Shown one piece after another: positions 32,726 through 34,378 of a stretch of DNA of 34,378 nucleotides. Each line of letters starts with the position of its first letter. The stretch's first letter is position 1. The position numbers were made by a program, and so were the translations under genes. The DNA comes from Pusillimonas sp. UBA3987 (lineage in GTDB: Bacteria > Pseudomonadota > Gammaproteobacteria > Burkholderiales > Burkholderiaceae_B), in assembly GCA_002384935.1 (NCBI GenBank), contig DGCD01000021.1:186357-220734 (forward strand), given 5' to 3'. Under the pieces are notes generated by a model, which did not search any database, had not been told where the DNA came from, and worked only from the letters and a program-made list of their open reading frames with translations.

Positions 32726-34024
32726 TCAGTTCGGCTCATTGAAAAGGGCATGAGGCGTTACCTGACGCAGCGCGAGGTTACAACGGCGCGTAGGCGTGCC
32801 ATCGATGCGCGGTCGGCTTTCGACCAAAGAAGGGACGATGTCCCGAAGGCGCGGCCAAAAATGCGGCGACGATAAGGCTTGAACGCCGTTGCGCAAGCAC
32901 CAGGTGCGATAACCGTCGTAGACAGCCCCCTTATTGGTCTGCGCAGATGCGCTAACCGTCACGCACTCCTCGAGCCAGGCACTTAGCGGGTCAGTCTCTT
33001 GACGGGCACGCTTGAGCAAGTTTGCCATTGATTCCGGCAACGTCATATCAAAGCCCCCTCGGCGCTGTAGCCGCAAAAGCCCCTCGAGCGCCCAATTCAA
33101 AACGCCAGCCAGCTCGTTCTCAATAATCTGTTTGGCAAGTGTGGTTTGACGTTGATGCGCCGGCACGACGACTTCAAAGGGCACAATATCCCATCGGCGC
33201 CAGAAACCCACGCTATGGTCAGTAATTCGAGGCATGTGATTGCCTGAAACTAGCCATTTGGCCTGGATACGGCTACTGACGGGGTCTCGATACTTGCGGT
33301 CGATTTGCACCGGCTCACCGGCAATAAGCGACTTGAGCACCTGTTCGTCGATGCGCCCGCGCGGCGCCTCGTCGCAACAAATCAAGCTTGCCCCAACGAG
33401 CTCCGAGAGCCGAAATCCGTCCAGTCTGTCCAAAAAGACGCTTTCAGACTTTCTGTGCAAGGCGCTCACAATTTCTTGCAGCACGCCCTTGCCATTGGCC
33501 CCTTTGCCCAGCCAGAACTGCGCACGCTGGTAACGCGCGTCGGGCATCAGGGTGTAGCCGATGTACTCCTGTACTCGTGCCCTGACCGACGGGTCCGGCA
33601 ATGCCGTCTCTAGAAAGGCGTTAAAACGCACCGGCGGCTGCTCTTTGGGGTTGTAGCCGCAATTAATCAAATAGCGCAGCCCCAGCTCGGGTTCAGGCCG
33701 GCGCAGCACTATCCCCGAAGCATCAATATGCACATACCCATTCAGACAAGGCAAAACAGTGGTGGTAGGCTGCACAGGCAGTGGCGACACGAACAACAAA
33801 ATGGCAGCCCGAGCCCGTCTTGCTGCCTCCGGAGTGGCCGACATACGGTGATTCTCGACCAGCCAGCGATAGACCTCTCGCTCCATCTGCTCGTCTGAAA
33901 TGAGGCTCCAGAACGTTCCATTCCAGCGATATAAGCGGTCAGCCTCGCGTGCGTACTGATGCTGCTTAACCGCATATTCCACAAACGCATGAAGATGAAA
34001 TTTGGTTTTTGACTGGGCGCTCAT
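32726..34024 (-). CDS. D5/P4-type phage SF3 helicase (primase-helicase without priming domain)
   Basis: Replication helicase of a mobile element, 432 aa from ATG 34024, which overlaps the upstream gene by 4 bases (ATGA). A D5_N-type N-terminal part (LYRWNGTFWSLISDEQMERE and GYVHIDASG) leads to the SF3 core: Walker A LGKGANGKGV at about 172-181, Walker B LICCDEAP at 215-221 and motif C VSGNHMPRITD at 259-269. The C-terminal 90 residues (AVYDGYRTWCLRNG, FWPRLRDIVPSL) resemble the winged helix that ends P4-family proteins and may bind the origin. P4 alpha is 777 aa and starts with a primase domain; none is present here. The iterons follow directly downstream. Confidence 0.9.
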   Translation of the reverse strand: MSAQSKTKFHLHAFVEYAVKQHQYAREADRLYRWNGTFWSLISDEQMEREVYRWLVENHRMSATPEAARRARAAILLFVSPLPVQPTTTVLPCLNGYVHIDASGIVLRRPEPELGLRYLINCGYNPKEQPPVRFNAFLETALPDPSVRARVQEYIGYTLMPDARYQRAQFWLGKGANGKGVLQEIVSALHRKSESVFLDRLDGFRLSELVGASLICCDEAPRGRIDEQVLKSLIAGEPVQIDRKYRDPVSSRIQAKWLVSGNHMPRITDHSVGFWRRWDIVPFEVVVPAHQRQTTLAKQIIENELAGVLNWALEGLLRLQRRGGFDMTLPESMANLLKRARQETDPLSAWLEECVTVSASAQTNKGAVYDGYRTWCLRNGVQALSSPHFWPRLRDIVPSLVESRPRIDGTPTRRCNLALRQVTPHALFNEPN

Positions 34025-34209
34025 TCCTGGCCCCCCGTGGCGGCATGTTTGTTCAGCCAGGCCTCGACTGTTTCGGGCCGCCAACGCAGTAAACGCGTAC
34101 CAGGCAAGGTCAGCGGTGCGGGCACCGCACCCGGGTTTTGTCGAACTTGGCGTTTGATGGTGTGGGGACTGCGTCGCAAAAGGGCAGCGAGCTCATGAAT
34201 GTCATGAAT
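34021..34209 (-). pseudogene. AlpA/excisionase-like HTH gene, 5' end replaced by an insertion sequence
   Basis: The conserved part reads IHDIHELAALLRRSPHTIKR, then QVRQNPGAVPAP, LPGTRLLRWRPETVEAWLNKH, a helix-turn-helix of the AlpA type, about 62 residues. Upstream of it the frame continues to an ATG at 34320, but those 38 codons lie inside the end of an IS3-family element (tip at about 34205), so the native start is gone. No ATG, GTG or TTG in frame occurs between the IS tip and the HTH. The stop overlaps the helicase start, so transcription of both may now depend on the IS or on an internal promoter. A hybrid protein starting within the IS is possible. Confidence 0.6.
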
Positions 34210-34378
34210 CGAACCGGGAATCGCGGAGGCTTTTTGGTTAAAGTAAAACAGGTTCCGCAGCGGGAGCCGCAAGCTGTCGATAATAACGCTCTTCGGCTTC
34301 GGCCGGTGGCACATCGCCAATCGACCCGAGCAACCGTTGGTGGTTGAACCAAGAGACCCACTCCAAAGAGGCTAACTC
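34205..34378 (-). mobile_element. Right end of an IS3-family insertion sequence (continues outside window)
   Basis: The plus-strand sequence from 34205, TGAATCGAACCGGGAATCGC and the GGAGGCT after it, has the TGA start and GC-rich form of IS3-family terminal repeats, and the transposase stop lies 33 bases inside it. The bases TCA at 34202-34204 would be one copy of the 3-bp target repeat. The other IS end is outside the window, so neither the terminal repeat pair nor the target duplication can be confirmed here. Confidence 0.65.
34238..34378 (-). CDS. IS3-family transposase OrfB, C-terminal fragment (truncated by window edge)
   Basis: The last 46 codons of a transposase run leftward from the window edge to TAA at 34238. 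The protein reads ELASLEWVSWFNHQRLLGSI followed by GDVPPAEAEERYYRQ, the highly conserved end of the DDE integrase core of the IS3 family (usually LEWVxWFNxxRLLxxIGxxPPAEAExxYY), just after the catalytic Glu region. Whether the rest is intact is not visible. Confidence 0.88.
   Translation of the reverse strand, partial: ELASLEWVSWFNHQRLLGSIGDVPPAEAEERYYRQLAAPAAEPVLL

Noticed and set aside
32373..32753. 126-aa plus-strand and 116-aa minus-strand open frames across the iteron region
   Set aside because: Their composition follows the DNA repeats (for example NQVNRVNQVNPVN), they have no recognisable domain, and they overlap the helicase end.

Overview
The window looks like the chromosome of a betaproteobacterium in the order Burkholderiales, most likely an Alcaligenaceae relative (Bordetella/Pusillimonas type). 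This is judged from the style of the core proteins and the gene neighbourhoods (lptG-apaH, yqgE-ruvX, thiE-hemL, rplU-rpmA-obgE-proB). It is an inference from recognised families, because no database search could be run.

Region 1 (1-6781) is housekeeping. It holds the 3' part of lptG overlapping apaH, then a leftward run rubredoxin-yqgE-ruvX-plsC, then a rightward thiD-like/thiE pair and hemL. The ThiD-like protein has lost the usual C-terminal catalytic motif.

Region 2 (6783-14804) is a six-gene leftward catabolic operon with a divergent MarR regulator. The genes are a flavin monooxygenase/Old Yellow Enzyme fusion, an SDR dehydrogenase, a crotonase, an acyl-CoA dehydrogenase, an aryl-CoA ligase and a RidA-like protein. 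This set matches the aerobic CoA-thioester route for 2-aminobenzoate (anthranilate) described in Azoarcus evansii: activation, monooxygenation with ring reduction, then beta-oxidation-like steps. Two near-identical 20-bp sites lie in the divergent promoter region, and one covers the -10 box of the catabolic promoter.

Region 3 (14888-27530) returns to core and accessory chromosomal genes: argJ, rplU-rpmA-obgE-proB, a winged-helix regulator with a degenerate receiver domain, an XRE repressor-like protein with a perfect inverted repeat at its start, ilvD, a zinc alcohol dehydrogenase with an OsmC protein, an SMR pump, a CPA2 cation/proton antiporter, and an exported MliC/META multi-domain protein.

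Region 4 (27603-31502) is an iron-uptake pair: a TonB-dependent siderophore receptor, divergent from a PepSY-type inner-membrane protein.

Region 5 (31507-34378, running off the window) is one end of an integrated mobile element. It begins with a 47-nt 3' fragment of a tRNA-Pro(CGG) gene, which is the typical scar of integration into a tRNA. It then has repeats that look like integrase arm sites, an AlpA-like regulator, two opposed arrays of 9-bp iterons flanking a perfect palindrome, a D5/P4-type SF3 helicase, and a second AlpA-like gene whose 5' end has been overwritten by the tip of an IS3-family insertion sequence. The iterons resemble the GGTGAACA iterons of satellite phage P4, and their closeness to the helicase gene suggests a P4-like replication module. 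This is the most unusual structure in the window.
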